A DNA stretch of 14,690 nucleotides from Candidatus Omnitrophota bacterium (GCA_023248095.1 JAHFFF010000027.1:1-14690); one strand, 5' to 3'; shown: positions 6,391-13,730, numbered from the stretch's first letter. Numbers and translations are program-made. Notes: a model not told the origin generated them from the letters alone.

Positions 6391-6728
6391 GGATCCGGAA
6401 ATTCCACCTCTATCTGGCCGATCTCAACCCTCGCCTCGGGACGGAACCGGGAAAGGTTCGCCCGGTGGTCGTGGTCCAAACCGACCTTCTGAACGAGACC
6501 CATCCGAGCACGCTCATCTGCCCCATCACCACTCAGGTGGCCGAACAGGCTAAAATCCTGCGGGTCCATCTCCTGAAAGGGACCCCCGGCCTGCGGACGG
6601 CACCCGACATCCTGGTAGACCAGGTTCGGGCCATTGACAACCGGCGGTTCAGAAAACACCTGGGCCAACTGACCGACCGGAAAAAGGAAGCGCTGCTCGA
6701 AAACCTGCGGATCGTCCTGCTGGAATAA
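6387..6728 (+). CDS. mazF: MazF/PemK-family endoribonuclease toxin
   Basis: A 113-aa toxin of the MazF/PemK family, which cleaves single-stranded RNA at short sequence motifs. Hallmarks are the early YLADLNP strand, GTEPGKVRPVVVVQ with conserved R25-P26, and LICPITTQ with T48 and T49. The Arg and Thr positions match the catalytic pair of B. subtilis MazF. Length is typical and no key residue is missing, so it is probably active. ATG 6387 overlaps the antitoxin stop by four bases. Its 3' end converges on the sufT-like gene with only 8 bases between the stop codons and no terminator between them. Confidence 0.92.
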   Translation: MRIRKFHLYLADLNPRLGTEPGKVRPVVVVQTDLLNETHPSTLICPITTQVAEQAKILRVHLLKGTPGLRTAPDILVDQVRAIDNRRFRKHLGQLTDRKKEALLENLRIVLLE

Positions 6729-6736
6729 GAGCTGAA

Positions 6737-7051
6737 TTACTGCGCCATACCGAGTTTCTTCTTGGCTTCCTCGGACATCTTGCTGGGATCCCAGGGCGGC
6801 TCCCAGACCACCGTAACCTTCGCATCCTTCACCCCCGGCACGGCCATGGCCTTCGCCTTCGCCTGCAGGGCGATGTTTTGCGCCATCCCGCAGCCGGGCG
6901 TAGTCAGCGTCATGGTGACGAGCACCTCATTCTCCGGGCTGACATCGATTCGATAGATGAGGCCGAGGTCCACAATGTTCACCGGGATCTCCGGATCGTA
7001 GCACTCCTTCAACGCCGCCCGCACCTGCTCTGGAGTTACCGTTTCACTCAC
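6737..7051 (-). CDS. SufT/MIP18-type (DUF59) Fe-S cluster assembly protein
   Basis: A 104-aa protein of the DUF59/MIP18 family, which helps mature iron-sulfur proteins (SufT in bacteria; PaaD and MIP18 relatives). The hallmark DPEIPVNIVDLGLIY occupies 19-33. C54 in LTTPGCGMA is the conserved reactive cysteine, and the tail WEPPWDPSKM with KKKLG matches SufT-like members. The start is GTG 7051, supported by GGGAGGT about 5 nt upstream; its first four bases (GTGA) overlap the stop of the membrane-protein gene. It is the last gene of a four-gene coupled run that starts with a rhodanese. A role in Fe-S trafficking supplied by rhodanese-bound sulfur is inference from context. Confidence 0.9.
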   Translation of the reverse strand: MSETVTPEQVRAALKECYDPEIPVNIVDLGLIYRIDVSPENEVLVTMTLTTPGCGMAQNIALQAKAKAMAVPGVKDAKVTVVWEPPWDPSKMSEEAKKKLGMAQ

Positions 7052-7902
7052 GCCGACCTCCCTTTCTCTTGCGCTGACGCGGTTTGTCCTACGTAGTAAG
7101 TGTACAAAACGGCCGGAAGATAAACAGACATGAAGGCCTGCGGAAGCAGGAGCACCAGGTTAAAAAAGAAGGAGGGGAAGCCGGCCGCGAATGGGGCAAT
7201 CCCCAGCGCCGCGCGCACCCTGCCGATCATCGGCGCCGGCAGGAAAAAATCGGCCAGCCAGAAGATCGCCACGATCAGCGAGACCCAGAAGATCAGCCGG
7301 ACCGTCGCAAACTTGCGCTTCATGGAGAACCGGTAAGAACCCCGGAAACCATCCCGGATCCTGCCACCATTTTCCAGCAGGAAGAACGGGGAATAGAGCA
7401 GGAACGGCAGGCCGAGCAACTGGGTGGCTCCAAATCCTATCACCAAGATGAAACGTCGGCTCTCCGCACTGTGCCCTGTGATCGCCCAAAGGAGACCCGA
7501 GAGAAAGGACCCGACGCAGAAGATGCCCAGCAAAAAAAGGAAGGCAACCATCCCCCATTTGAGGGCGAACCAGAATTTCTCCCTGCACTGCCGGAAGTAC
7601 TCGCCGGCCTCCACAGATTGTTTCCTCAACATCCGCTGGAGGCAACCCAACACCCCGCCCAAAAGATACAGCTGGGAGACAACCATGACCAAAAAGACGG
7701 CGAAGGTGGAGATGGCCAAGGCCAGAAGCTCGTTGGGATCCTTGGGCAGAGGGACCTTCTGAATCTGATCATTGACAACCTGGTGCGGGAGGAAAGAACC
7801 GAGGAAACTCACGAAGGCGTTGGCCACCGAGTAGGCCGCTACCGCAATCCAGAGTCGGAGGGTCAGCCGGAATCCCGACCCGGTGGCCCGGAGAACGGTC
7901 AC
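7048..7902 (-). CDS. Six-helix integral membrane protein, unknown function
   Basis: A 284-aa inner-membrane protein I cannot assign to a transporter class. Hydrophobic segments lie at about 17-38, 58-88, 111-140, 150-176, 201-222 and 244-272. The loop GRIRDGFRGSYRFSMKRKF (181-199) is strongly basic and probably cytoplasmic. The overall style resembles DUF4013/YciC-like proteins, without a defining motif. The start GTG 7902 overlaps the stop of the upstream small gene (GTGA) and has no Shine-Dalgarno, so translation should depend on coupling. The C-terminal codons (QEKGRSA) also encode the ribosome site of the SufT-like gene. Its place between a sulfurtransferase operon head and an Fe-S factor suggests a membrane step in sulfur handling, but nothing in the sequence proves it. 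Confidence 0.75.
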   Translation of the reverse strand: MTVLRATGSGFRLTLRLWIAVAAYSVANAFVSFLGSFLPHQVVNDQIQKVPLPKDPNELLALAISTFAVFLVMVVSQLYLLGGVLGCLQRMLRKQSVEAGEYFRQCREKFWFALKWGMVAFLFLLGIFCVGSFLSGLLWAITGHSAESRRFILVIGFGATQLLGLPFLLYSPFFLLENGGRIRDGFRGSYRFSMKRKFATVRLIFWVSLIVAIFWLADFFLPAPMIGRVRAALGIAPFAAGFPSFFFNLVLLLPQAFMSVYLPAVLYTYYVGQTASAQEKGRSA

Positions 7903-8123
7903 GTCGCGGAGATTTTTCGGGTCTTGCTGAGGAGCTCGGTCGCCCGAGCCCGCGCCTCCTTCTCAGCTCCGTCGAGGGTGGACCCTTCTCGCTTGCAGAT
8001 CCAGGCGCCCGGCTCCTGATTGTGGATCGACACGTGATAGGTGGTGCCGACCTTGTAGGAAACGATCTTCACCGGCCAGCCGGCCAGTTGTTCCTTCCGC
8101 TCCTTATACCCTTCTGCTCTCAT
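7899..8123 (-). CDS. Small conserved-looking protein, unknown function (74 aa)
   Basis: A 74-aa gene running from ATG 8123 to TGA 7899-7901. The start overlaps the rhodanese stop by ATGA, and the stop overlaps the next start by GTGA. The protein reads as two or three beta strands (WPVKIVSYKVGTTYHVSIHN, then WICKREGST) followed by a charged alanine-rich helix (51-68), a compact alpha/beta layout. No signal peptide or membrane segment is visible. I do not recognise a named family. The same frame stays open far upstream, but that part lies antisense or out of frame inside the rhodanese gene and is not real. Tight coupling on both sides argues that it is a real gene and works with its neighbours. 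Confidence 0.75.
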   Translation of the reverse strand: MRAEGYKERKEQLAGWPVKIVSYKVGTTYHVSIHNQEPGAWICKREGSTLDGAEKEARARATELLSKTRKISAT

Positions 8124-8968
8124 GGCTTCTCGACCGGGGCCGCCACCAGGTTGCCCCATTCGGTCCAGCTTCCGTCGTAGTTCTTGACGTTCCCGTAGCC
8201 GAGCAGGTACTTCAGCACAAACCAGGTGTGGCTGGATCGTTCGCCGATCCGGCAGTAGGCGATGACCGGCTTCTGGCCGTTGATCCCCTGCCCGCCATAC
8301 AGCGTCTTCAGATCCTCCGGCGATTTGAAGGTACCATCCTCGTTGCAGGCCTTCGCCCAGGGGATGCTCTTGGCCCCGGGAACATGCCCACCCCGCTGGC
8401 AGGTCTCCGGCAATCCCGGAGGGGCGAGGATCTCGCCGGTGAATTCCTGCGTGGACCGCACGTCCACTAGATCCGCGGCCTTCTTGGAAGAGGCCTCCTG
8501 AACCTCCGGCAGGAACGCGCGAATGGAAAAATCCGGCTCCTTCGCCCGGTAGGTAGTCGGCTTCAGCTTGGGAGCATCTTGCGTCAGTTCCCGCGACTCC
8601 GCCAGCCACTTCTTTCGCCCGCCGTCCATCAAGCGGACATCGGCGTGCCCGTAGATCTTCAGCTGCCAAAAGGCCCACGCTGCGAACCAGTTGTTGTTGT
8701 CGCCGTAGAGCACGATGGTCGTATCGTTCGAGATGCCGGACTCGCCCAGGAGCCTCTCAAACTGTGCCTTCGGAATGATGTCCCGGCGCAGCGTGTCGCA
8801 GAGCTGGCGGCCCCAATCCCAGCCGACCGCTCCGGGAATGTGCCCCTCGGAATAGGCCTTCGTATCCACATCCACCTCGACGACTCGTACCTTGGGATCG
8901 TTCAGATGCTCCTCCACCCAGGAGGTGGAGACAAGAACTTCAGATGCCGTTTGGGTTTGCGTTGCCAT
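8120..8968 (-). CDS. Two-domain rhodanese (thiosulfate sulfurtransferase)
   Basis: A 282-aa sulfurtransferase with two rhodanese domains, moving sulfane sulfur from thiosulfate or a similar donor to cyanide or thiol acceptors through a cysteine persulfide. The N-terminal domain (10-125; EGHIPGAVGWDW, LYGDNNNWFAAWAFW) lacks the catalytic cysteine, as usual. The C-terminal domain (160-278) has DVRSTQEF, GGHVPGAKSIPW and the active loop CRIGERS with catalytic C239. A CRxGxRS loop is typical of thiosulfate- rather than mercaptopyruvate-type enzymes. No signal peptide, so cytosolic. ATG 8968 has AGGAG about 9 nt upstream, partly enclosed in a 5-bp hairpin. It heads the overlapping four-gene run 8968-6737. 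Confidence 0.93.
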   Translation of the reverse strand: MATQTQTASEVLVSTSWVEEHLNDPKVRVVEVDVDTKAYSEGHIPGAVGWDWGRQLCDTLRRDIIPKAQFERLLGESGISNDTTIVLYGDNNNWFAAWAFWQLKIYGHADVRLMDGGRKKWLAESRELTQDAPKLKPTTYRAKEPDFSIRAFLPEVQEASSKKAADLVDVRSTQEFTGEILAPPGLPETCQRGGHVPGAKSIPWAKACNEDGTFKSPEDLKTLYGGQGINGQKPVIAYCRIGERSSHTWFVLKYLLGYGNVKNYDGSWTEWGNLVAAPVEKP

Positions 8969-8977
8969 CGGGAATTC

Positions 8978-8990
8978 TCCTCTGTGAGGA
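8978..8990 (-). promoter_or_regulatory. Small hairpin enclosing the rhodanese ribosome site
   Basis: On the minus strand TCCTC-ACA-GAGGA forms a 5-bp stem whose 3' arm contains the Shine-Dalgarno of the rhodanese gene. Folding would hide the ribosome site, but the stem is short, so any effect is probably mild. Confidence 0.35.
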
Positions 8991-8994
8991 TTCT

Positions 8995-9024
8995 ATGATG
9001 GCAGAGGGGAGGGGTGCTCGTCAA
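8995..9024 (-). promoter_or_regulatory. Candidate promoter of the rhodanese operon
   Basis: On the minus strand TTGACG (9024-9019, 5 of 6 matches to the -35 consensus) is followed after 18 nt by CATCAT (9000-8995, 4 of 6 for the -10). It lies in the 66-base gap between the protease stop and the rhodanese start. No terminator hairpin with a T tract is visible in this gap, so read-through from the protease gene is also possible. Confidence 0.3.
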
Positions 9025-9034
9025 GCCCTTAGTT

Positions 9035-12000
9035 CTAGTTCCCGGAGCGCCCGGTCTTTTGAGCATCGTGCTCAAACATCGGCCACGGCTGAGGTGCTGA
9101 TTTCTTCGCCGGCACGTCCCAGACATAGAGATAGAGAGTGAGGGAGAGCCAAGCCACCTCCAGGGACCCATCGCCATCGATGTCCGCGATCGCAGGCGAG
9201 TTGGCTAGCTCAGGCTCATCCCCAAGTGAGAGACCGCCGTTCCCCAGCGTTACCTTTGGAAATCCGCCAACCTCCTTCCCGTCGTACTGGTAGGCATGCA
9301 GGAGGAACGGCACAAAATCCCGGCTTGAGACAACGATGTCCGCCTTCCCATCGCCATTGACGTCGGCCAGCGATGGGGTCTGAAAGCTGATGTCTCCACC
9401 GATATAGCTAGGCTGAGGATACTGGATGGGCCAGCCTGCCAGCGGGGACCCGTTCCCGTGCCACGCATAGATCGGATCGACAGGGATAGTGGTCTTCTGT
9501 CCCTTCGACTGAGTGCCATAAGCCGGACCGGTGGTCGCGACAACCTCCGGTTTCCCATCTCCATCGATGTCCCCGATGACAACCCCGTTAACCCGAAGGG
9601 AGATGGTGGACTGGGGCCAGCCGGTGAGCTCGGTGCCGTCGAAGCGAAAGGCATGCACCCTTCCATCCACTTTTGAACCGATGACCACCTCCGGATGTCC
9701 GTCTCCGTCCAAATCCCCCAACGCGGGGTAGATAGGGATATACCCACTGCTATTGGCAGCTCCGGGGTCGATTGTTTTCGGCCATCCGGGCAGGACAGTG
9801 CCATCGGACCGCAGGACCGTGAGATTGGTCGGGCTGCTGGTATCCGCAACAACAATCTCCTTCTTGCCGTCGCCATCCAGGTCACCGATCACCGGCGGTG
9901 CGAGATACCGGTAAGACAGGGTCGGATCCAGAGTCACGGGCCAACCCGGAAGAGACGTTCCCCTAAAGTTCAAGACATTCACGTGCCCGCCGAAATCTGT
10001 CGTAACGATGTCCCGAAAACCATCGCCATCGATGTCCTCCAGCGCAACGCCGTAGATTGCGCCTCCGGGGCTCGGCTTCTTCGGCCAGCCTTCTACGAGA
10101 CGGCCGTCGGCATGCCACGCAAAGATCTGTCCCGGTGTCGTCAGACTTCCCGTGCCCGGAGTTCCTGCGACCACCTCCGGCAAACCATCCCCGTCGATAT
10201 CCCCCACGGCCACGCCTGCCTGAATCACTACACCCGTTTGGTTGGGATCAACGGTCTGAGGCCAGCCGGGCAGCATTGCCCCGGTATGGTCCAGGATGCG
10301 AACGGTATCTCCGTAGCCGACCACCAGGTCGGCCTTCCCGTCTCCATTCACGTCCGTGGCATTCAAATGGTGCATCAAGTAGAGACTCGTCCTCCCCAGG
10401 TAGACCGGCCAGCCGTCGTGCAGCGACAAGTCAACCAGGGTCTGGGCCGATTCAGAAACCACACTCTTCTTCGCGCCTTTGCCCGCCAAAACTGTCACCA
10501 GGAGCCTAACTTCGTAGCGGTTTGCCGGTATGGACGAGGTGTCCCAGGTCCCCAAAACTCCGTCTCGAACTCGGGTCAATCCCCCATTGATCACGGTCAT
10601 CCCCGATGGGGAAAGCTCCGTCCCATCCCACGTGAATACCTTGAGGGTGTAGCTCACAAAATTTGCCGGAGCGGCCGTCCCACGGATGGTGATCGTCTTG
10701 CCAGCAGCGATGGTCATGAGGGTACTCGGCGAAGGATCGGTCAATACCACCTGATCAATCTTGACGCGGGATCGATCTTCAAAGATTGCGCCAGAACTGT
10801 TCTGAGCGACCAAACGGAGCATCTGAGATCCATCCCAAACGTTGGCGACGTCCCAGTTGGTCAAGAGCGCATTGGCGACTGGCGTTGTCCCAGAAGCGAT
10901 GGGGGTCCAGGTCGAAGGCAGATCGCCCGAGCCATACTCCAATCGCCAGGAGGAAAGATTCGGACCGGCGACCGTTCCGACGATCGGAATGGCGCTGCCC
11001 GTCACGGTCCCACCGACCTGAAGGTGGACGGCCAGCGGATCATTCTGCTGGAGCGCTCCATAGGCGTTCACCCGTCCATACCCGGACTGAAGGTCGAAGC
11101 CTGCGGAACCCAGATCGTCACTTCCCCGTCGGATGGCCTGCCGCACCTGCTCAGCGGAGTAGGACGGATGGAGGGCGCGCACCAGAGCCGCCACCCCTGC
11201 AACATGGGGGGATGCCATGGAGGTTCCTGCCTGGCGAAGGTACCGATTCCCGATGAGCAATTGTCCGGAACCGGTCATGCTCGGGTTGGCCAAGGCCGCC
11301 CGCAGGGAGAGAATCGAACGGTAAGGCTGGTAGGCCGTCGTAGGCTGGGTATCCCCTCCACCGGGAGCTCCTACGTCGATCTTCGGGCCAAAGTTTGAAA
11401 AGTATGCGACGGTGTCGGTGCTGTCAAACGCGGAAACCGTCACGACGCCCCGCTGATCTGCCGGCAAAAATCCTACGTCCGGGTTCCCGACGTCGGCGCT
11501 GGAGTTCCCGGCTGCAGCAACAAAGACAACGTCCCTCACATCGTGCGCATATGCAATCGCATCCGTGAGGGCCTGGGGCGTAGACCCGCTTCCACCCCAG
11601 CTCGCATTGATCACACCCGCACCGTTGTCTGCCGCATAGACGATCGTATTGATCAGATCAGAGAGTGCCCCGCTCCCCCTACTGTCGAGGCCTTTCACAG
11701 GCATAATCTTGGCCTTGGGAGCCACACCAATCATCCCGATCCCATTGTTTCCAACAGCAGCAATGGTGCCGCTGACATGAGTTCCATGCCCGTGATCGTC
11801 CATCGGATTGTTGTCCGGCGGGGTTCCATCGATGGTCACGAAGTCATAGCCGTGCCAATCGTCGATGAATCCGTTGCCATCATCGTCGACTCCATTGCCG
11901 GGGATTTCACCCGGATTGGTCCAGATGTTCGCAGAGAGGTCCTCGTGGTTGTAGTCCACACCGGTGTCCGTGACAGCAACCACCACGCCACTTCCCTGCG

Positions 12001-12667
12001 TTTGATCCCAAGCTGCCGCCGCATTGAGTTTTTGTAAACCCCAAAGATCAGGGAACGATTGTCCCCAAGCACCGGAAGATCCGTAGTACGGGTCGTTTGG
12101 AACAAGGTTCGCCTGCATGATGTAGTCCGGATGGGCGTACTCTACGGCCGGGCTCCCGGCATAAGCCTGCGCTGCAGCCGAGACGTCCGCCCCATTGGAA
12201 AATTCCACCAGAACCATCTGTTGAAGGTGCAGATGCTCGAGGGCCTTCACGGAGGCTTCCTGTTTGGCCTCCGCCGTCTGCCGATTTGAAGTCCCACCCG
12301 CGGACTCCTTCGATTTCGGCATCCAGTCCTTCTCCTCCAGGTACCAGTACCATCCCTCCCGATGGTTGGTCGTAAAACCAGCCTCTTTTCTCCGTCGTTC
12401 CCAGACGGGAATGAAATCCTTCAGGATCGGCCGGACGGAGATCGCTCCGAATCTCGCATTGAGTCGATCGAAGTCCTCCCTGGCCCTCTCAGCCTGACCG
12501 GGGTCCTCGATGGACTTCAGCTTCACAATGAGACGCCCCGGAACAGCTTCCGCTGGGTTCGCCTGGGAGGATTCTATGTTCAGAGACCCCATTGCACCAC
12601 TTTGATGAAGTCCCAGTAAACCCGCCAAAAAGATTGCCACCACCCATTGTCTCAATCCGTGTCGCAT
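9035..12667 (-). CDS. Secreted subtilisin-like (S8) protease with FG-GAP/VCBS repeats
   Basis: A 1210-aa exported serine protease. I chose ATG 12667 because it starts a signal peptide (basic MRHGLRQW, then VVAIFLAGLLGL); the open frame extends 103 codons further, but without export features. Residues 41-186 resemble an S8 propeptide. The catalytic domain (about 200-545) has D234 in AVTDTGVD, H294 in GHGTHVSG, N388 in AAAGNSS and S483 in GTSMASPHVAG, so the triad and oxyanion residue are complete. NGVDDDGNGFIDD (258-270) resembles a calcium loop. Residues 555-740 form beta-sandwich-like modules. From 770 on, eight D-x-(D/N)GDG calcium motifs (near 772, 823, 878, 929, 985, 1033, 1102, 1162) with recurring GWP phrases mark a probable beta-propeller of FG-GAP/VCBS type, often used in adhesion or substrate binding. 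No PEP-CTERM, LPXTG or other sorting tail is visible; the end is WPMFEHDAQKTGRSGN. Confidence 0.92.
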   Translation of the reverse strand: MRHGLRQWVVAIFLAGLLGLHQSGAMGSLNIESSQANPAEAVPGRLIVKLKSIEDPGQAERAREDFDRLNARFGAISVRPILKDFIPVWERRRKEAGFTTNHREGWYWYLEEKDWMPKSKESAGGTSNRQTAEAKQEASVKALEHLHLQQMVLVEFSNGADVSAAAQAYAGSPAVEYAHPDYIMQANLVPNDPYYGSSGAWGQSFPDLWGLQKLNAAAAWDQTQGSGVVVAVTDTGVDYNHEDLSANIWTNPGEIPGNGVDDDGNGFIDDWHGYDFVTIDGTPPDNNPMDDHGHGTHVSGTIAAVGNNGIGMIGVAPKAKIMPVKGLDSRGSGALSDLINTIVYAADNGAGVINASWGGSGSTPQALTDAIAYAHDVRDVVFVAAAGNSSADVGNPDVGFLPADQRGVVTVSAFDSTDTVAYFSNFGPKIDVGAPGGGDTQPTTAYQPYRSILSLRAALANPSMTGSGQLLIGNRYLRQAGTSMASPHVAGVAALVRALHPSYSAEQVRQAIRRGSDDLGSAGFDLQSGYGRVNAYGALQQNDPLAVHLQVGGTVTGSAIPIVGTVAGPNLSSWRLEYGSGDLPSTWTPIASGTTPVANALLTNWDVANVWDGSQMLRLVAQNSSGAIFEDRSRVKIDQVVLTDPSPSTLMTIAAGKTITIRGTAAPANFVSYTLKVFTWDGTELSPSGMTVINGGLTRVRDGVLGTWDTSSIPANRYEVRLLVTVLAGKGAKKSVVSESAQTLVDLSLHDGWPVYLGRTSLYLMHHLNATDVNGDGKADLVVGYGDTVRILDHTGAMLPGWPQTVDPNQTGVVIQAGVAVGDIDGDGLPEVVAGTPGTGSLTTPGQIFAWHADGRLVEGWPKKPSPGGAIYGVALEDIDGDGFRDIVTTDFGGHVNVLNFRGTSLPGWPVTLDPTLSYRYLAPPVIGDLDGDGKKEIVVADTSSPTNLTVLRSDGTVLPGWPKTIDPGAANSSGYIPIYPALGDLDGDGHPEVVIGSKVDGRVHAFRFDGTELTGWPQSTISLRVNGVVIGDIDGDGKPEVVATTGPAYGTQSKGQKTTIPVDPIYAWHGNGSPLAGWPIQYPQPSYIGGDISFQTPSLADVNGDGKADIVVSSRDFVPFLLHAYQYDGKEVGGFPKVTLGNGGLSLGDEPELANSPAIADIDGDGSLEVAWLSLTLYLYVWDVPAKKSAPQPWPMFEHDAQKTGRSGN

Positions 12668-12806
12668 CGCAGTCTGCCCCTTCTTCGTTGTTACTAAGTT
12701 TACACGAGGATCTTCAGAAATGCCAGGAGACCTTACGGTTTGGCCCTTCACGGCAAACCTGCTAACCATCGGCTCGCCGTAATGGTGAGGATTTTCTGCA
12801 TCGACG
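12668..12806 (-). promoter_or_regulatory. Structured upstream region of the protease gene
   Basis: This 139-base gap holds two adjacent inverted repeats. The first spans 12737-12759: GGTTTG pairs with CAAACC and CC with GG, with one bulge and a 6-nt loop. The second spans 12765-12786: ACCAT pairs with ATGGT, and CGGC with GCCG. Closer to the gene, TAAACT (minus strand, 12702-12697) may be a -10, and AGAAGGGG is the ribosome site. If transcription starts upstream of the hairpins they form a leader; if at TAAACT they would be DNA sites or the end of the preceding transcript. No known riboswitch class was matched. Confidence 0.35.
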
Positions 12807-13160
12807 TCAACGTGGAGGCTCGTAGCCCGAGAGCCAAAAGAGGCGGCCCTGAATGGAGGCGGCCGTTTCTCGGGAGAGAAAGTGAAGCAGACGCCGCAAT
12901 ACGACCTGAACGGGCTCTTGGTTTGAAAGGACAATGCCGGCGTGGCGGTCGGAGAACGAGGCGTGTAGCTCGACAAAATCTCGGATGTTGTGGGTCACAA
13001 GCGCCCGTTGCTCTTTGGCAGCGAACAGAAGCTGCTCTTCGTCGGTCAACCCCTTTCGACGGGCGCGAGCAGCACTGGTGGCATCGAATCCACGATCACA
13101 AAGGATCTCTGCCAGAAGGGGCCGGACGTCTTCGTCCAGGTACAGTCTTACCGACGCCAC
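12807..13160 (-). CDS. DUF5615 PIN-like toxin
   Basis: A 117-aa protein of the DUF5615 family, PIN-like (Mut7-C-like) presumed ribonucleases that pair with DUF433 proteins. Acidic residues expected at a metal site are present: D9 and D11 in LYLDEDV, D40 in GLTDEEQLLFA, and D61 in LVTHNIRDF. Length is typical. The start is GTG 13160, which lies 13 nt inside the upstream DUF433 gene in another frame, so translation is probably coupled. Residues 73-117 are less conserved. RNase activity is inferred from the PIN-like fold; no target is suggested by the sequence. Confidence 0.85.
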   Translation of the reverse strand: MASVRLYLDEDVRPLLAEILCDRGFDATSAARARRKGLTDEEQLLFAAKEQRALVTHNIRDFVELHASFSDRHAGIVLSNQEPVQVVLRRLLHFLSRETAASIQGRLFWLSGYEPPR

Positions 13161-13417
13161 GCGCCTTCGGTTTGCTCGCGCAGGAGCTTATCGACCAGAG
13201 GCCGATGGTCGTAATAAAAGGAGAGAGCGTCGTAGAGGGCTGCCAGGGAGAGTTGGGGAAACTCCTTAATCAGCGCCTCCGGAGCCATTCCCTGGCGCAG
13301 GATATACTGCACGACGGAACGGACAGCAACCCGAGTGCCCCGGATGGTCGGCTCACCCCCTTGAATATGATTCCTGACGACGATATAAGGATGGTGCGTC
13401 CTCTGAGCTACTGTCAT
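13148..13417 (-). CDS. DUF433 antitoxin
   Basis: An 89-aa DUF433 protein, the usual partner of DUF5615 toxins. Hallmarks are the N-terminal HPYIVVRNHIQGGEPTIRGTR (about 9-29), followed by VVQYILRQGMAPEALIKEFPQLSLAALYDALSFYYDHR-type helices (35-72) of a small winged-helix-like DNA-binding domain. Length is normal. ATG 13417 has a weak AAGAGA upstream. DUF433 proteins are thought to bind DNA and restrain the toxin; autoregulation is inferred. The 68 bases upstream contain a possible TATATT -10 (minus strand, near 13440-13445) with an unconvincing -35. Confidence 0.87.
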   Translation of the reverse strand: MTVAQRTHHPYIVVRNHIQGGEPTIRGTRVAVRSVVQYILRQGMAPEALIKEFPQLSLAALYDALSFYYDHRPLVDKLLREQTEGAWRR

Positions 13418-13485
13418 TGGTCTCTTTTGCCTCTAACTTAAATATACCCTCCATAAGGGATTAAAAACAAGCTCTTTCTGACAGA

Positions 13486-13728
13486 CTAAATCACTTTATA
13501 GGGTGAAAAAGTCGCCCCTGGAAGAATAGGGGTCCCAAATGAGGCGTCCCCTTCCCTCAGCGGAACAAAGCGGGCGATTCGATCGAAATCTCGATCGGCG
13601 TGAATAAGGACCAGCCGGTGGCGCATCGCCTTGTAGGCAATGAGGAAGTCTACGGTCTTGGCCTTCACTCCCCGGAGAAGCTCGAAGTTGAAGAGCCACG
13701 CCGAGGTATCGACGAGTACAATAGCCAC
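13486..13728 (-). pseudogene. VapC-like PIN-domain toxin with internal deletion
   Basis: An 80-aa remnant of a PIN-domain RNase, normally about 130 aa. The N-terminus IVLVDTSAWLF (3-13) is the VapC start with the first catalytic Asp (D7). It then passes directly into the C-terminal part VDFLIAYKAMRHRLVLIHADRDFDRIA (26-52), which holds the third and fourth acidic positions. The segment of roughly 50-70 residues that should carry the second catalytic acid is missing, so a functional nuclease is unlikely. The start GTG 13728 lies 2 nt after the stop of the frameshift-restored antitoxin frame, consistent with a former vapBC operon. The C-terminal tail after about residue 55 looks unrelated and may be read-through sequence. 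Confidence 0.75.
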
Positions 13729-13730
13729 GA

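Noticed and set aside
8124..8678. Upstream extension of the 74-aa gene through the rhodanese
   Set aside because: This part overlaps the rhodanese in another frame and shows no domain; the ATGA overlap at 8123 explains the real start.
9035..10380. DNA tandem repeats in the 3' half of the protease gene
   Set aside because: The repetition is at the protein level (FG-GAP motifs about 50-60 residues apart) with diverged DNA, so it is a domain repeat and not a DNA repeat array.
9695..11398. A 567-codon plus-strand open frame opposite the protease gene
   Set aside because: Its product is low-complexity Arg/Gly/Pro/His without any domain, and it lies wholly antisense to a protease with intact motifs; long antisense frames are expected in GC-rich coding DNA.
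12730..12790. A c-di-GMP (GEMM) riboswitch upstream of the protease
   Set aside because: Fragments such as GGCAAACC and CCGATGG recall GEMM, but they are on opposite strands or in the wrong order, and the conserved core is missing.
12668..12976. 103-codon N-terminal extension of the protease
   Set aside because: It overlaps the DUF5615 gene, has no export features and would bury the signal peptide that begins at ATG 12667.
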